A stretch of DNA of 64,000 nt, from positions 186,001 to 250,000 of the forward strand of contig NZ_JAFCAR010000005.1 in the NCBI RefSeq assembly GCF_016820245.1. Direction: 5' to 3'. Shown here piece after piece: positions 32,174 through 41,180 of this stretch. The position numbers were made by a program, and so were the translations under genes. The stretch comes from Jannaschia sp. Os4 (lineage in GTDB: Bacteria > Pseudomonadota > Alphaproteobacteria > Rhodobacterales > Rhodobacteraceae). Numbering within the stretch: the stretch's first letter is position 1; each line of letters opens with the position of its first letter. The notes beneath the pieces were generated by a model. It was not told the origin of the DNA. It made no database searches and worked only from the letters and a program-made list of their open reading frames with translations.

Positions 32174-33172
32174 ATGATCCCCGCGCTCCGCCGCCTCGCC
32201 GCGCGCGCCCTTCCCGCCGCGCTGGGCGGGGCCGGGCGCGTGCCGGGTCATGCGCCCGACGAGGTACCCGTCCCGCCCAACGCGCCGCTCCTGTTCCTCG
32301 CGCCCGCCGCGCGGGCGACGGTGGTCGTCCCCTGCACGCCCCTGTCGGGCCGGGCGTGGGCGGTGGTGCCGATCCACGGCCCGGTCCCCGACGGGGCCCA
32401 TCTCCGGGTCGAGCTGCGGGGGCCGGACGAGGCCGGCGGGCGGATCCTGCGGGTGCCCGCCGCGCGCCACGCCCACCGCGTCGCGGAGCTGCCCCACGCG
32501 GTGGAGGTCGCGGCCGTCCGCGGCGGGCCGGACGGGACGTGGCGCATCGAGGTGCCGATCGAGATCGGCCTCCACGACGCCACCGTCGCGGTCTCGTGGG
32601 AGCCCTCCGCCACCGATCCGGGGCAGGGGAGCCTCGTGGGCCTGTGCCACGTCCGCGTCGTGCAGCCCGACGGGCAGACCACCCCCGCCGCCGCCACGCT
32701 GCTGGAGGTGGCGCCCGACGCCCCCGCGCGGGGCGTGCTGCTCCTGCGGGACCGGACGCGCGAGGCGGGGTTCGGGCGCATCCACCTGCCGGTTTGCCAC
32801 GGCACGGCGGGCTGCGTCCTCGTGCTGCGGCGCGGTCCCGACGATCCCCCGCCCGAGCCGGACGAGCCCTTCGCCCCCGCGTGGGGCGGGTCGCCCTACT
32901 CGATCCACAAGGCCCGCCGCCCCGGCCGCCCGGAACGCAAGGTGATGCCGCTCTCGGGGCTCGACCGGCTGTCCGCGGTGGGGTTCGACCTCGCGTTCCT
33001 CGGGACGACGGGGCGGGGCTTCGTCGATCTCGGGTCGGTCCGCTTCTCGCGGGCCGGGATCCCGCCGGGCGAGGCCGAGATGCGCGACTACCTCGAGCGG
33101 CTCGCGGTCGAGGCCTTCTACGAGGAGGCCGACGCGAGCGGCGCCGACGCCTTGGTGCGGCTCACCTACTGA
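32174..33172 (+). CDS. Hypothetical protein of the glycan-like cluster
   Basis: A 332-residue protein I do not recognise. Composition suggests a beta-rich, soluble protein (many VxVxV stretches such as LRVELRGPDEAGG, WRIEVPIEIGLHDATVAVSW) with a helical C terminus (EAEMRDYLERLAVEAFYEEAD). No membrane helix or clear signal peptide. It starts 12 nt after the glycosyltransferase stop, so both are probably cotranscribed. A carbohydrate-binding or assembly role is conceivable from context only. Confidence 0.65.
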   Translation: MIPALRRLAARALPAALGGAGRVPGHAPDEVPVPPNAPLLFLAPAARATVVVPCTPLSGRAWAVVPIHGPVPDGAHLRVELRGPDEAGGRILRVPAARHAHRVAELPHAVEVAAVRGGPDGTWRIEVPIEIGLHDATVAVSWEPSATDPGQGSLVGLCHVRVVQPDGQTTPAAATLLEVAPDAPARGVLLLRDRTREAGFGRIHLPVCHGTAGCVLVLRRGPDDPPPEPDEPFAPAWGGSPYSIHKARRPGRPERKVMPLSGLDRLSAVGFDLAFLGTTGRGFVDLGSVRFSRAGIPPGEAEMRDYLERLAVEAFYEEADASGADALVRLTY

Positions 33173-33366
33173 GCCGGGCGCCGCCGCAGGCCCCCGTCGC
33201 CGCGCGCCCGGCTTGCGCGCGGGGGCGCACTCCGCTACTGCGCCGCATCCCGATTTCGCGGACCCGACGACGGCCCCGGCCGACCGGCCCGCGCGATCCC
33301 AACCACAGACCGGCGGACCCAACCGCGCGGCCAGCAAAACCAAGTAGATAGGACACACGCAGCCAC

Positions 33367-35049
33367 ATGGCGCAGAACGCATCCATGGAGGAGTTCGAGG
33401 CCCTCCTGAACGAAAGCCTCGAGATCGACACGCCGAACGAAGGTTCGGTGGTCAAGGGCAAGGTGATCGCCATCGAGGCGGGCCAAGCCATCATCGACGT
33501 CGGCTACAAGATGGAAGGCCGCGTCGAGCTCAAGGAATTCGCCCAGCCCGGCGAGGCCCCCGAGGTCGAGATCGGCGACGAGGTCGAGGTCTTCCTCCGC
33601 TCCGTCGAGAACGCCCGCGGCGAGGCCGTCATCTCCCGCGAGCTCGCCCGCCGCGAGGCCGCGTGGGACCGCCTGGAGGAAGCCTACGGCAAGGAAGAGC
33701 GCGTCGAGGGCGCCATCTTCGGCCGCGTCAAGGGCGGCTTCACCGTCGATCTCGGCGGCGCCGTGGCCTTCCTGCCCGGCTCCCAGGTCGACGTGCGCCC
33801 CGTGCGCGACGCGGGCCCGCTCATGGGCCTCAAGCAGCCGTTCCAGATCCTCAAGATGGACCGCCGCCGGGGCAACATCGTCGTCTCCCGCCGCGCGATC
33901 CTCGAGGAGAGCCGCGCCGAGCAGCGCGCCGAGGTCATCGCCAACCTCCACGAGGGGCAGAACGTCGACGGCGTGGTCAAGAACATCACCGAGTACGGCG
34001 CCTTCGTCGATCTCGGCGGCGTGGACGGCCTGCTGCACGTGACCGACATGGCGTGGCGCCGGGTCAACGACCCGCGCGAGATCCTGTCGATCGGCGAGAC
34101 CGTGAAGGTGCAGGTCATCAAGATCAACAAGGAGACCCACCGCATCTCCCTGGGCATGAAGCAGCTCCAGGACGATCCGTGGGACACCGTGATCGCCAAG
34201 TACCCGCTGGGCTCGGTGCATCAGGGCCGCGTGACCAACATCACCGACTACGGCGCCTTCGTGGAGCTGGAGGCGGGGGTCGAGGGCCTCGTGCACGTCT
34301 CCGAGATGTCGTGGACCAAGAAGAACGTCCATCCCGGCAAGATCGTCTCCACCTCGCAAGAGGTCGAGGTCATGGTGCTGGAGATCGACACCCAGAAGCG
34401 CCGCGTGTCGCTCGGTCTCAAGCAGACCCAGCGCAACCCGTGGGAGGTCTTCGCCGAGACCCACCCCGAGGGCACCGAGGTCGAGGGCGAGGTCAAGAAC
34501 ATCACCGAGTTCGGCCTGTTCGTCGGCCTCGACGGCGACATCGACGGCATGGTGCACCTGTCGGACATCTCGTGGGACCGCCGCGGCGAGGAGGTCATCG
34601 GCGAGTTCCGCAAGGGCGACATCGTCAAGGCCGTCGTCACCGAGGTGGACACCGACAAGGAGCGCATCTCGCTCTCGATCAAGCAGGCCGAGGGCGATCC
34701 CTTCGCCGACGCGATCGGCGGCGTGCGCCGTGGCTCGGTCATCACCGTCGAGGTGACCAAGATCGAGGATGGCGGCATCGAGGTGGAGTACGAGGGCATG
34801 AAGGCCTTCATCCGCCGCTCCGACCTCGCCCGCGACCGGCAGGACCAGCGCCCCGAGCGCTTCCAGCCCGGCGACAAGGTGGACGTGCGCGTGACCAACG
34901 TGGACTCCAAGAACCGTCGCCTCGGCATGTCGATCAAGGCGCGCGAGATCGCCGAGGAGAAGGAGGCCGTCGAGCAGTACGGTTCGTCCGACTCCGGGGC
35001 GTCGCTCGGCGACATCCTCGGCGCCGCCCTCAAGGGCGACGACGACTGA
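33367..35049 (+). CDS. rpsA: 30S ribosomal protein S1
   Basis: RNA-binding protein that brings mRNA to the 30S subunit; 560 residues with six S1 repeats, full length. Repeats are easy to see: GSVVKGKVIAIEAGQAIIDV, VEGAIFGRVKGGFTVDLGG, VDGVVKNITEYGAFVDLGGV, HQGRVTNITDYGAFVELEAG, VEGEVKNITEFGLFVGLDGD and a final more divergent one. The gene ends in a strong terminator and precedes ihfB, as in many alpha- and gammaproteobacteria. Codon usage is very biased toward GC-ending codons, as expected for a highly expressed gene. Confidence 0.97.
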   Translation: MAQNASMEEFEALLNESLEIDTPNEGSVVKGKVIAIEAGQAIIDVGYKMEGRVELKEFAQPGEAPEVEIGDEVEVFLRSVENARGEAVISRELARREAAWDRLEEAYGKEERVEGAIFGRVKGGFTVDLGGAVAFLPGSQVDVRPVRDAGPLMGLKQPFQILKMDRRRGNIVVSRRAILEESRAEQRAEVIANLHEGQNVDGVVKNITEYGAFVDLGGVDGLLHVTDMAWRRVNDPREILSIGETVKVQVIKINKETHRISLGMKQLQDDPWDTVIAKYPLGSVHQGRVTNITDYGAFVELEAGVEGLVHVSEMSWTKKNVHPGKIVSTSQEVEVMVLEIDTQKRRVSLGLKQTQRNPWEVFAETHPEGTEVEGEVKNITEFGLFVGLDGDIDGMVHLSDISWDRRGEEVIGEFRKGDIVKAVVTEVDTDKERISLSIKQAEGDPFADAIGGVRRGSVITVEVTKIEDGGIEVEYEGMKAFIRRSDLARDRQDQRPERFQPGDKVDVRVTNVDSKNRRLGMSIKAREIAEEKEAVEQYGSSDSGASLGDILGAALKGDDD

Positions 35050-35076
35050 TCCACGGCCATCCGGCTATGTCTTGGA

Positions 35077-35116
35077 ACGGCCCCCCGACGAGTCGGTCGG
35101 GGGGCCGTTTCGCGTT
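35077..35116 (+). terminator. Strong terminator after rpsA
   Basis: A perfect 13-bp stem ACGGCCCCCCGAC (35077-35089) / GTCGGGGGGCCGT (35096-35108) with a 6-nt loop, followed by TTTCGCGTTTTCC. It separates rpsA from ihfB in the 317-nt gap 35050-35366. The rest of that gap is AT-richer (AATTGATAATCCGCCCTTGT region) and has a CATATAC stretch at about 35303 that may be the ihfB -10 element. Confidence 0.85.
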
Positions 35117-35366
35117 TTCCGTGCCTTGGCGGTCGGGGTGCGACATTCCGCCCCTGGGAAAACATGTCATCTGACAATCGATTTGTGCACCGACCGTCCC
35201 AATTCTACGTCAATTGATAATCCGCCCTTGTTTTTCTGCACGTCGCGGGGCGGATCGGGGGTGTTTCGGGCTTGCGCCGCTTCCGGCCCCGGGCCGTCGC
35301 GCATATACGCTCTGCCACCCCGACGGCGCTTGACGAGGCCGCGGAATGGACGATTGGGAGACTCGC

Positions 35367-35651
35367 ATGATCCGCTCCGAGCTGATCCAGAAGATCGCAG
35401 ACGACAATCCGCACCTCACGCAGCGTGACGTGGAAAAGATCGTGAACACCATCTTCGAGGAGATCACGGAGGCGCTCATCGGCGGCGACCGGGTCGAGCT
35501 CCGGGGGTTCGGCGCGTTCTCCGTGAAGGAGCGCGAGGCGCGGATGGGCCGCAATCCGCGCACCGGCGAGCCGGTCGAGGTCGAGGCCAAGCACGTCCCG
35601 TTCTTCAAGGCCGGCAAGCTCCTGCGGGACCGCCTCAACGGCAAGGCCTGA
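35367..35651 (+). CDS. ihfB: Integration host factor subunit beta
   Basis: DNA-bending nucleoid protein of 94 residues, heterodimer with IhfA. Classical HU/IHF sequence: [40 protein letters not shown] and [19 protein letters not shown], the last being the DNA-clamping beta arm with the conserved proline. ATG at 35367 is chosen over the in-frame ATG at 35346 because it gives the family N terminus. Downstream of rpsA in its usual place. Confidence 0.96.
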   Translation: MIRSELIQKIADDNPHLTQRDVEKIVNTIFEEITEALIGGDRVELRGFGAFSVKEREARMGRNPRTGEPVEVEAKHVPFFKAGKLLRDRLNGKA

Positions 35652-35678
35652 CGCCCGGACGCCGGCGCGCGCCGCCGC

Positions 35679-35707
35679 TGGACAGGGCGGGGGCGCCGCC
35701 CTAGGAC
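35679..35707 (+). promoter_or_regulatory. Possible promoter for leaderless LapA-like mRNA
   Basis: TGGACA (35679-35684), 17 nt, TAGGAC (35702-35707). The LapA-like ATG is at 35714 and has no Shine-Dalgarno sequence, so a transcript starting at or near the ATG would be leaderless. Assigned by eye. Confidence 0.4.
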
Positions 35708-35713
35708 ACGGCC

Positions 35714-36064
35714 ATGACCTTCCTCCGCATCCTCCTGCTCGTGCTGCTGGCCCTCGTGCTGGTCCTGATCGCCCTCGCCAACCGCGAGGCCGTGGACGTG
35801 GCGCTGCTGCCCGACCAGATCGGCGACATCCTCGGGTTCAACCTGCGCGCCGGGGGCATCCCACTCTTCGGGGTGATCTTCTGCTCGATCGCGTTCGGCC
35901 TCGTGATCGGCTTCGTCGCGGAGTGGCTGCGCGAGCACAAGCACCGCGCCGAGGCCGCGCGCGAGCGGTCCCGCCGCGAGAAGCTGGAGCGCAAGGTCTC
36001 CCGCGTCGAGGCCGCCAACTCCGAGCGCGACGACGTCCTCGCCATCGTCGACGGCCCCCGCTGA
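35714..36064 (+). CDS. LapA family (DUF1049) membrane protein
   Basis: A 116-residue inner-membrane protein: helix 1 (FLRILLLVLLALVLVLIALA) with ANREAVDV just after it, helix 2 (FGVIFCSIAFGLVIGFVAEW), then a cytoplasmic coiled-coil-like tail rich in Arg and Glu (about 75-108). This is the lipopolysaccharide-assembly protein A / DUF1049 pattern. It sits between ihfB and trpF, its common place in Rhodobacteraceae. A role in envelope assembly is inferred from the family name only. Confidence 0.85.
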   Translation: MTFLRILLLVLLALVLVLIALANREAVDVALLPDQIGDILGFNLRAGGIPLFGVIFCSIAFGLVIGFVAEWLREHKHRAEAARERSRREKLERKVSRVEAANSERDDVLAIVDGPR

Positions 36065-36068
36065 GCCG

Positions 36069-36764
36069 ATGCTGCGCGTGACCCCGACCGGCGGGCGCGG
36101 CGCCCCCGGCGGACCGGTCCGGGTGAAGATCTGCGGCCTGCGCACCGTCGCGGACGTCGAGGCGACCGCCGCCGCCGGGGCCGCCTACATGGGCCTCGTC
36201 TTCTTCGAGCGCTCCCCCCGCCACGTCGATCCCGCCACCGCCCGCGGCCTCGCCCTCGCCGCGCCCGTCGGGCTGGCGAAGGTCGCGCTCGTGGTCGATC
36301 CCGACGACGCCGCGCTCGACGCGGTGACCGGCACGGTGCCCCTCGACGTGATCCAGCTCCACGGCCGCGAGACGCCCGCCCGCGTGGCCGAGGTGCGCGC
36401 CCGCACCGGCCTGCCCGTGATGAAGGCGGTGGGCCTGCGGGACGCCTCCGACCTGCCCGCGCTGGCGGCCCACGAGGCGGCGGCGGACATGGTGCTCGTG
36501 GACGCCAAGCCGCCCGAGGGCGCGGCGCTGCCGGGCGGCAACGGGATCGGCTTCGACCATGCGCTGATCGCCGGGCGCAGGTGGACCAAGCCATGGATGC
36601 TGGCCGGCGGGCTGACGCCGGAGAACGTGGCCCGCGCGATCCGCCTCACGGGCGCGGCGCAGGTCGACGTGTCCTCGGGGGTTGAGTCGGCCCCCGGCGC
36701 CAAGGATCCGGTCCGCATCACCGCCTTCGTCGCGGCGGCGGAGGGCGCGGGCATCACCCCATGA
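36069..36764 (+). CDS. trpF: Phosphoribosylanthranilate isomerase
   Basis: Third step of tryptophan synthesis, a (beta/alpha)8-barrel of 231 residues. VKICGLRT carries the catalytic cysteine; MGLVFFERSPRHV, DVIQLHGRE and ADMVLVDAKP (catalytic aspartate) follow, then MLAGGLTPENV and QVDVSSGVESAPG for phosphate binding. About 16 residues precede the usual start, and no internal start gives a shorter form with the motif intact except near VRVKIC (GTG). The gene overlaps the next gene by 4 nt (36761-36764), which is unusual since trpB is the expected neighbour. Confidence 0.95.
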   Translation: MLRVTPTGGRGAPGGPVRVKICGLRTVADVEATAAAGAAYMGLVFFERSPRHVDPATARGLALAAPVGLAKVALVVDPDDAALDAVTGTVPLDVIQLHGRETPARVAEVRARTGLPVMKAVGLRDASDLPALAAHEAAADMVLVDAKPPEGAALPGGNGIGFDHALIAGRRWTKPWMLAGGLTPENVARAIRLTGAAQVDVSSGVESAPGAKDPVRITAFVAAAEGAGITP

Positions 36765-37849
36765 GGCCCGTCGTCCGCCTGCATGTCGGGCTCAACAAGG
36801 CAGGTAGCACCACGATCCAGCGCGCGATGGACGGCTATCGCGGCACTGCGATCGACTACCTCACCGACCCCAGGCGCATCGACGCCGCGCTGATGACCGT
36901 TTGCGCGGTCGCCACCCCGCCCCCGAGCCTGCGCGAGGCGGGGCTGCTCGACCCAGACGTCGCCCGCGCGCGCCTTGCGGCGGCCCTCGCCCTCTCAGAC
37001 CGGCCCGCCATCCTCAGCAGCGAGTTCCTCTCGGCCCGCCCCGTCATCAAGGGGGCGCAGGCCCTCGTCGATCTGGTCGCGCCCGCCACCCGGCGGGTGA
37101 AGGTGCTGGCCTACCTGCGGACGCCTCGTGCCTACATACGCTCCGTCCTGCAGCAGCGCCTCCGCTCCATGCCCCTCCCGGCTCAACTGGGCTCGACCTA
37201 CCCGAGCTACCGCAATCGGATGCGCCCGTGGGTGGCTGCCGTCGGACCACGCCATGCCCGCCTCGTCCCCTTCCGTCCCGATCGGTTCAAGGGGGGTGAC
37301 CTCATCTCGGACTGGTGCGCCCGCACCGGCGTCGATCCCGCGGACCTGCCACCGACCCCGCCCGCCAACGCGGGCCTCTGCCTCGAAGCCGTGGCCGCCT
37401 TGGCCCTCTGGCACGACGCCTACGGGTCCGATGGCCCGACCGATCATGCAGGGCTGCGGTTCGTCGTCGACGCGCTCAAGGGTCTCGAGGGCACGCGCGA
37501 CTGGGGCTTCGGCGGGCCGGAGGTCGACGCGATCCTCGACGAGCGCCGCGCCGACACGGACTGGGTCGAACGCTACACCAAGTGCTTCGACTTTACCGAG
37601 GAGCCGGTCCCCGCCGCCACCGTCGCCTCCCTGTCGCACCTTCGCGCGCTCGGCGAGGCCGCCGCGCCCGTGCTGGAGGCGTGGGCCGCCGCCGTCGCCC
37701 CCGCCGCGCGCCCCGCCGGACCCGGCACCGCCGCGCTGGTCGAGGCGGTGCGCGCCGACCTCGCCCACCGCGGTGCCTTGGGCGTCGAGATCGAACGGGG
37801 GGTCGAACGGCTGACCGAGCGTCTCCGCCGCCAGTTCGGACGCCGCTGA
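36761..37849 (+). CDS. Sulfotransferase-like protein (first of tandem pair)
   Basis: A 362-residue soluble protein. The N terminus RLHVGLNKAGSTTIQRAM matches the PAPS 5'-phosphosulfate loop pattern (H-x-G-x-x-K-x-G-S/T) of sulfotransferase-like proteins of bacterial capsule and glycan loci; VLAYLRTPRAYIRSVLQQRL resembles the 3'-phosphate motif (R-x-P-x-x-Y-S). The C-terminal third is less typical. Acceptor unknown. Its ATG overlaps the trpF stop (ATGA, 36761-36764). A second protein with the same layout is encoded at 38019-39044, suggesting duplication. Some codons (CGG, ATA, TAT) are less GC-biased than in neighbours. Confidence 0.72.
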   Translation: MRPVVRLHVGLNKAGSTTIQRAMDGYRGTAIDYLTDPRRIDAALMTVCAVATPPPSLREAGLLDPDVARARLAAALALSDRPAILSSEFLSARPVIKGAQALVDLVAPATRRVKVLAYLRTPRAYIRSVLQQRLRSMPLPAQLGSTYPSYRNRMRPWVAAVGPRHARLVPFRPDRFKGGDLISDWCARTGVDPADLPPTPPANAGLCLEAVAALALWHDAYGSDGPTDHAGLRFVVDALKGLEGTRDWGFGGPEVDAILDERRADTDWVERYTKCFDFTEEPVPAATVASLSHLRALGEAAAPVLEAWAAAVAPAARPAGPGTAALVEAVRADLAHRGALGVEIERGVERLTERLRRQFGRR

Positions 37850-37871
37850 CGGGGGCGGTTCGGGGCCGGAC

Positions 37872-37903
37872 CCGTTGCCGGTCCGCCGCGCGGCCACTAG
37901 AGC
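37872..37903 (+). promoter_or_regulatory. Probable promoter of the 30-codon ORF / second sulfotransferase-like gene
   Basis: CCGTTGCCG with TTGCCG (37875-37880), 17 nt, TAGAGC (37898-37903). Same CCGTTG-N19-CTAGA pattern as before trpB and yqeY. It lies 27 nt before ATG 37930. Confidence 0.55.
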
Positions 37904-37929
37904 GGGGCCGCAGCGCGGAAAGGCGGACG

Positions 37930-38022
37930 ATGCCCAAGAACACGGCGGCCAACGGCGGACAGGGCCACCACGACCGGTCCGACCGCGCCCGTCCGCCCAC
38001 GTCGCCCCGTGCGGTCCCGTGA
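37930..38022 (+). CDS. 30-codon leader ORF overlapping the second sulfotransferase-like gene
   Basis: Begins MPKNTAANGGQGHHDRSDRA and ends RAVP; 30 residues, rich in Arg, Asn, Gly and His, with no hydrophobic segment. AAAGGCGGACG stands before its ATG. Its TGA (38020-38022) overlaps the GTG (38019-38021) of the following gene, a coupling geometry used elsewhere in this window. Too short for a family call; it may be a leader peptide whose translation is needed for the next gene, or a small protein in its own right. Confidence 0.4.
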   Translation: MPKNTAANGGQGHHDRSDRARPPTSPRAVP

Positions 38023-39044
38023 GCCGCGCGCGCCTCCTGCTGCATCTCGGCATGGACAAGACCGGTTCGACGTCGATCCAGAAGGCGCATGGCGCCACCC
38101 TCGAGGGCGAGGTCCGCTGGCCCGCGCCCGCCCTCCAGCTCCAGCGGCTGCTCACCCGTAGCTACGGCGGCGCGCGCGACGAGCCGGACGCCCGCGACGA
38201 GGTCCGCGCGCTCCTCGCCCGCGCCGCGCGGAACGGCGGCACCGTCGTCGTCAGCCACGAGGCCATGTCCCGCTGGCGGGCGCACCGCATAGCCGAGGCG
38301 CTTCAAGAATGGATGCCGCTCTTCGACCGGGTCGAGGCGATCGCCTACCTCCGCGCGCCCCTCTCATACCTCGCCAGCAGGACCGTCGAGCGGGTCAAGC
38401 AATGGCCGTTGCCCGACGCACTCGCCCACGAGCGTCCGCGCTATCGGACGCGGCTCGCCCCGTGGGAGGAGGCGCTCGGGCGGGAGGCGATGACCTACGC
38501 TCTCTACGACCGCGCGGCCCTCGCCGAGGGCGACGTGACGGCGGACTTCGCCGTGCGGGCGGGCCTCCCGCCTGCGGAGACGGCGGTGCGCAACCCGTCC
38601 CCCTCGCGTGAGGCGGTCGCCGTGCTCGCCGTCTACCGCGCCGCCGTGGGCCGCGAGCCGCGGCGCCACGGGCACGCCCCGCTCCGCCGCCCGGCGGTCC
38701 TCGCGCTGGACGGGTTCGGCACGGGACGCTTCCGCCTCGCGCCCGGCGTCCTCGATGGCGCGGGCGACCACGCCGCGCAGGTCGCATGGGCCGAGGCCCG
38801 GCTCGACCGTCCCTTCCCGGAGGACCGAGCGGCGGAGGGGTTCGCGGACGCGGACGCCATCCTCGCCTATGGGGCGGCCCTCGGCGGGGCGCTGCGCGAC
38901 TGGGCCGCAACACGGGTCGCGCCCGGCGATCTGCCCCCCGACAACGACGTGCCCGGCCTCGTCGAAGCGCTGCGCCGCGCGTCCGAAGCGCCCCGGCGCC
39001 CGCGCGGCCGGGGGTGGCTTCCGGCCTTCCTGCGCCGCCCCTGA
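38019..39044 (+). CDS. Sulfotransferase-like protein (second of tandem pair)
   Basis: A 341-residue protein starting at GTG 38019. The N-terminal LLLHLGMDKTGSTSIQKAH has the same 5'-phosphosulfate-loop-like pattern as its neighbour; AIAYLRAPLSYLASRTVERV corresponds to the 3'-phosphate motif region, and an RYRTRLAPWEEALGRE segment parallels YRNRMRPWVAAVGPRH of the first protein, supporting paralogy. Substrate unknown; glycan or lipid sulfation is the family expectation. The longer upstream open frame (to 37875) crosses the promoter-like sequence and the 30-codon ORF and is not used. trpB follows after about 100 nt with its own promoter-like sequence. Confidence 0.7.
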   Translation: MSRARLLLHLGMDKTGSTSIQKAHGATLEGEVRWPAPALQLQRLLTRSYGGARDEPDARDEVRALLARAARNGGTVVVSHEAMSRWRAHRIAEALQEWMPLFDRVEAIAYLRAPLSYLASRTVERVKQWPLPDALAHERPRYRTRLAPWEEALGREAMTYALYDRAALAEGDVTADFAVRAGLPPAETAVRNPSPSREAVAVLAVYRAAVGREPRRHGHAPLRRPAVLALDGFGTGRFRLAPGVLDGAGDHAAQVAWAEARLDRPFPEDRAAEGFADADAILAYGAALGGALRDWAATRVAPGDLPPDNDVPGLVEALRRASEAPRRPRGRGWLPAFLRRP

Positions 39045-39081
39045 CCCACGCTGAGGCATTCCGTCCCGCGCCGCCCGTCCC

Positions 39082-39113
39082 CCGTTGCCGCCCCCGCGCG
39101 CCGCGACTAGACC
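39082..39113 (+). promoter_or_regulatory. Probable trpB promoter
   Basis: TTGCCG (39085-39090), 17 nt, TAGACC (39108-39113), preceded by CC to give CCGTTG-N19-CTAGA as before yqeY and the 37930 ORF. The trpB ATG follows 30 nt later with GAGAGGGGGAG as ribosome site. Confidence 0.55.
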
Positions 39114-39142
39114 GGGGCGTCGGTTGAGAGGGGGAGCAGACG

Positions 39143-40368
<1,226 letters not shown>

Positions 40369-40372
<4 letters not shown>

Positions 40373-40818
40373 AGCGGCTCGTCCTCTCCTCCGACCACGC
40401 CGCCATCGACCTGCGTCGCGCCGTCGCCGCCCATGCCGAGGGCTTGGGCTGGACCGTCTCCGACATCGGCCCGACGACGACCGAGTCGACCCACTACCCC
40501 CGGCACGGCGCCGCGGCAGCGCGTGCCGTGGCGGGCGGCGAGGCCGATCTCGGCATCGTGCTCTGCGGCACGGGGCAGGGGATCATGATGGCCGCCAACA
40601 AGGTCCCCGGCATCCGCTGCGGCGTCTGCCACGACACCTTCTCCGCCCGCATGATCCGCGCCCATAACGACGCCAACATGCTGTCGATGGGCGCCCGCGT
40701 CGTCGGCGAGGGCTTGGCGCTCGAGATCGTGGAGGCGTTCCTCTCGACCGGTTTCGAGGGTGGCCGCCACGCCACCCGGGTCGACATGATCGGCGAGATC
40801 GAGGCGGAGCGGGGCTAG
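40369..40818 (+). CDS. rpiB: RpiB/LacA/LacB family sugar-phosphate isomerase
   Basis: A 149-residue isomerase, probably ribose 5-phosphate / ribulose 5-phosphate in the pentose phosphate pathway. [13 protein letters not shown] at the start, the catalytic cysteine in [16 protein letters not shown], then [21 protein letters not shown] and LSMGARVVG, all matching RpiB. The related allose 6-phosphate or galactose 6-phosphate isomerases are less likely without sugar-operon context. Translationally coupled to trpB by a 4-nt overlap. Confidence 0.9.
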
Positions 40819-41180
40819 CCTCCCCCGGCGACGAACCGGCGGCGTATCGCCGGGCTGGCCCTCGGCCCGGCGAATCCTGTGCATCGGCACTCCGCCGAGG
40901 CGTCGTCCGACCATGGCACCCGTAGCGCGCAAAGTCGGACCCCAAGATCGCCGCGCCGCGGCCCGCCGATGCGCTCCGGCGATCACGCCCCCGCAGTCGG
41001 CGAACGCCGTCACGAACCATATCCCGATGGGTTACGCCCATGTCACCCGAGAACGATGCGCGTAATCCTTATGGCTCACGCGCCCCGCCACCCCCCGTCC
41101 GGCAGATGGAGCGGCGCGGCTGCGGCGGTCAGACCGGTTGGGCCGGGCGATCCCCGCCCGGCCCAACCGGGAGACCCGAC
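40819..41180. other. 362-nt gap upstream of the acidic-protein operon
   Basis: No convincing gene: short open frames on both strands lack ribosome sites and family features. The last 200 nt are less GC-rich, with AACCATATCCCGATGGGTT (an imperfect dyad, about 41013-41031) and TGTCAC-N16-TAATCC (from about 41040 on), a possible promoter for the gene at 41181. The dyad could be a regulator site for the operon. Confidence 0.4.
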
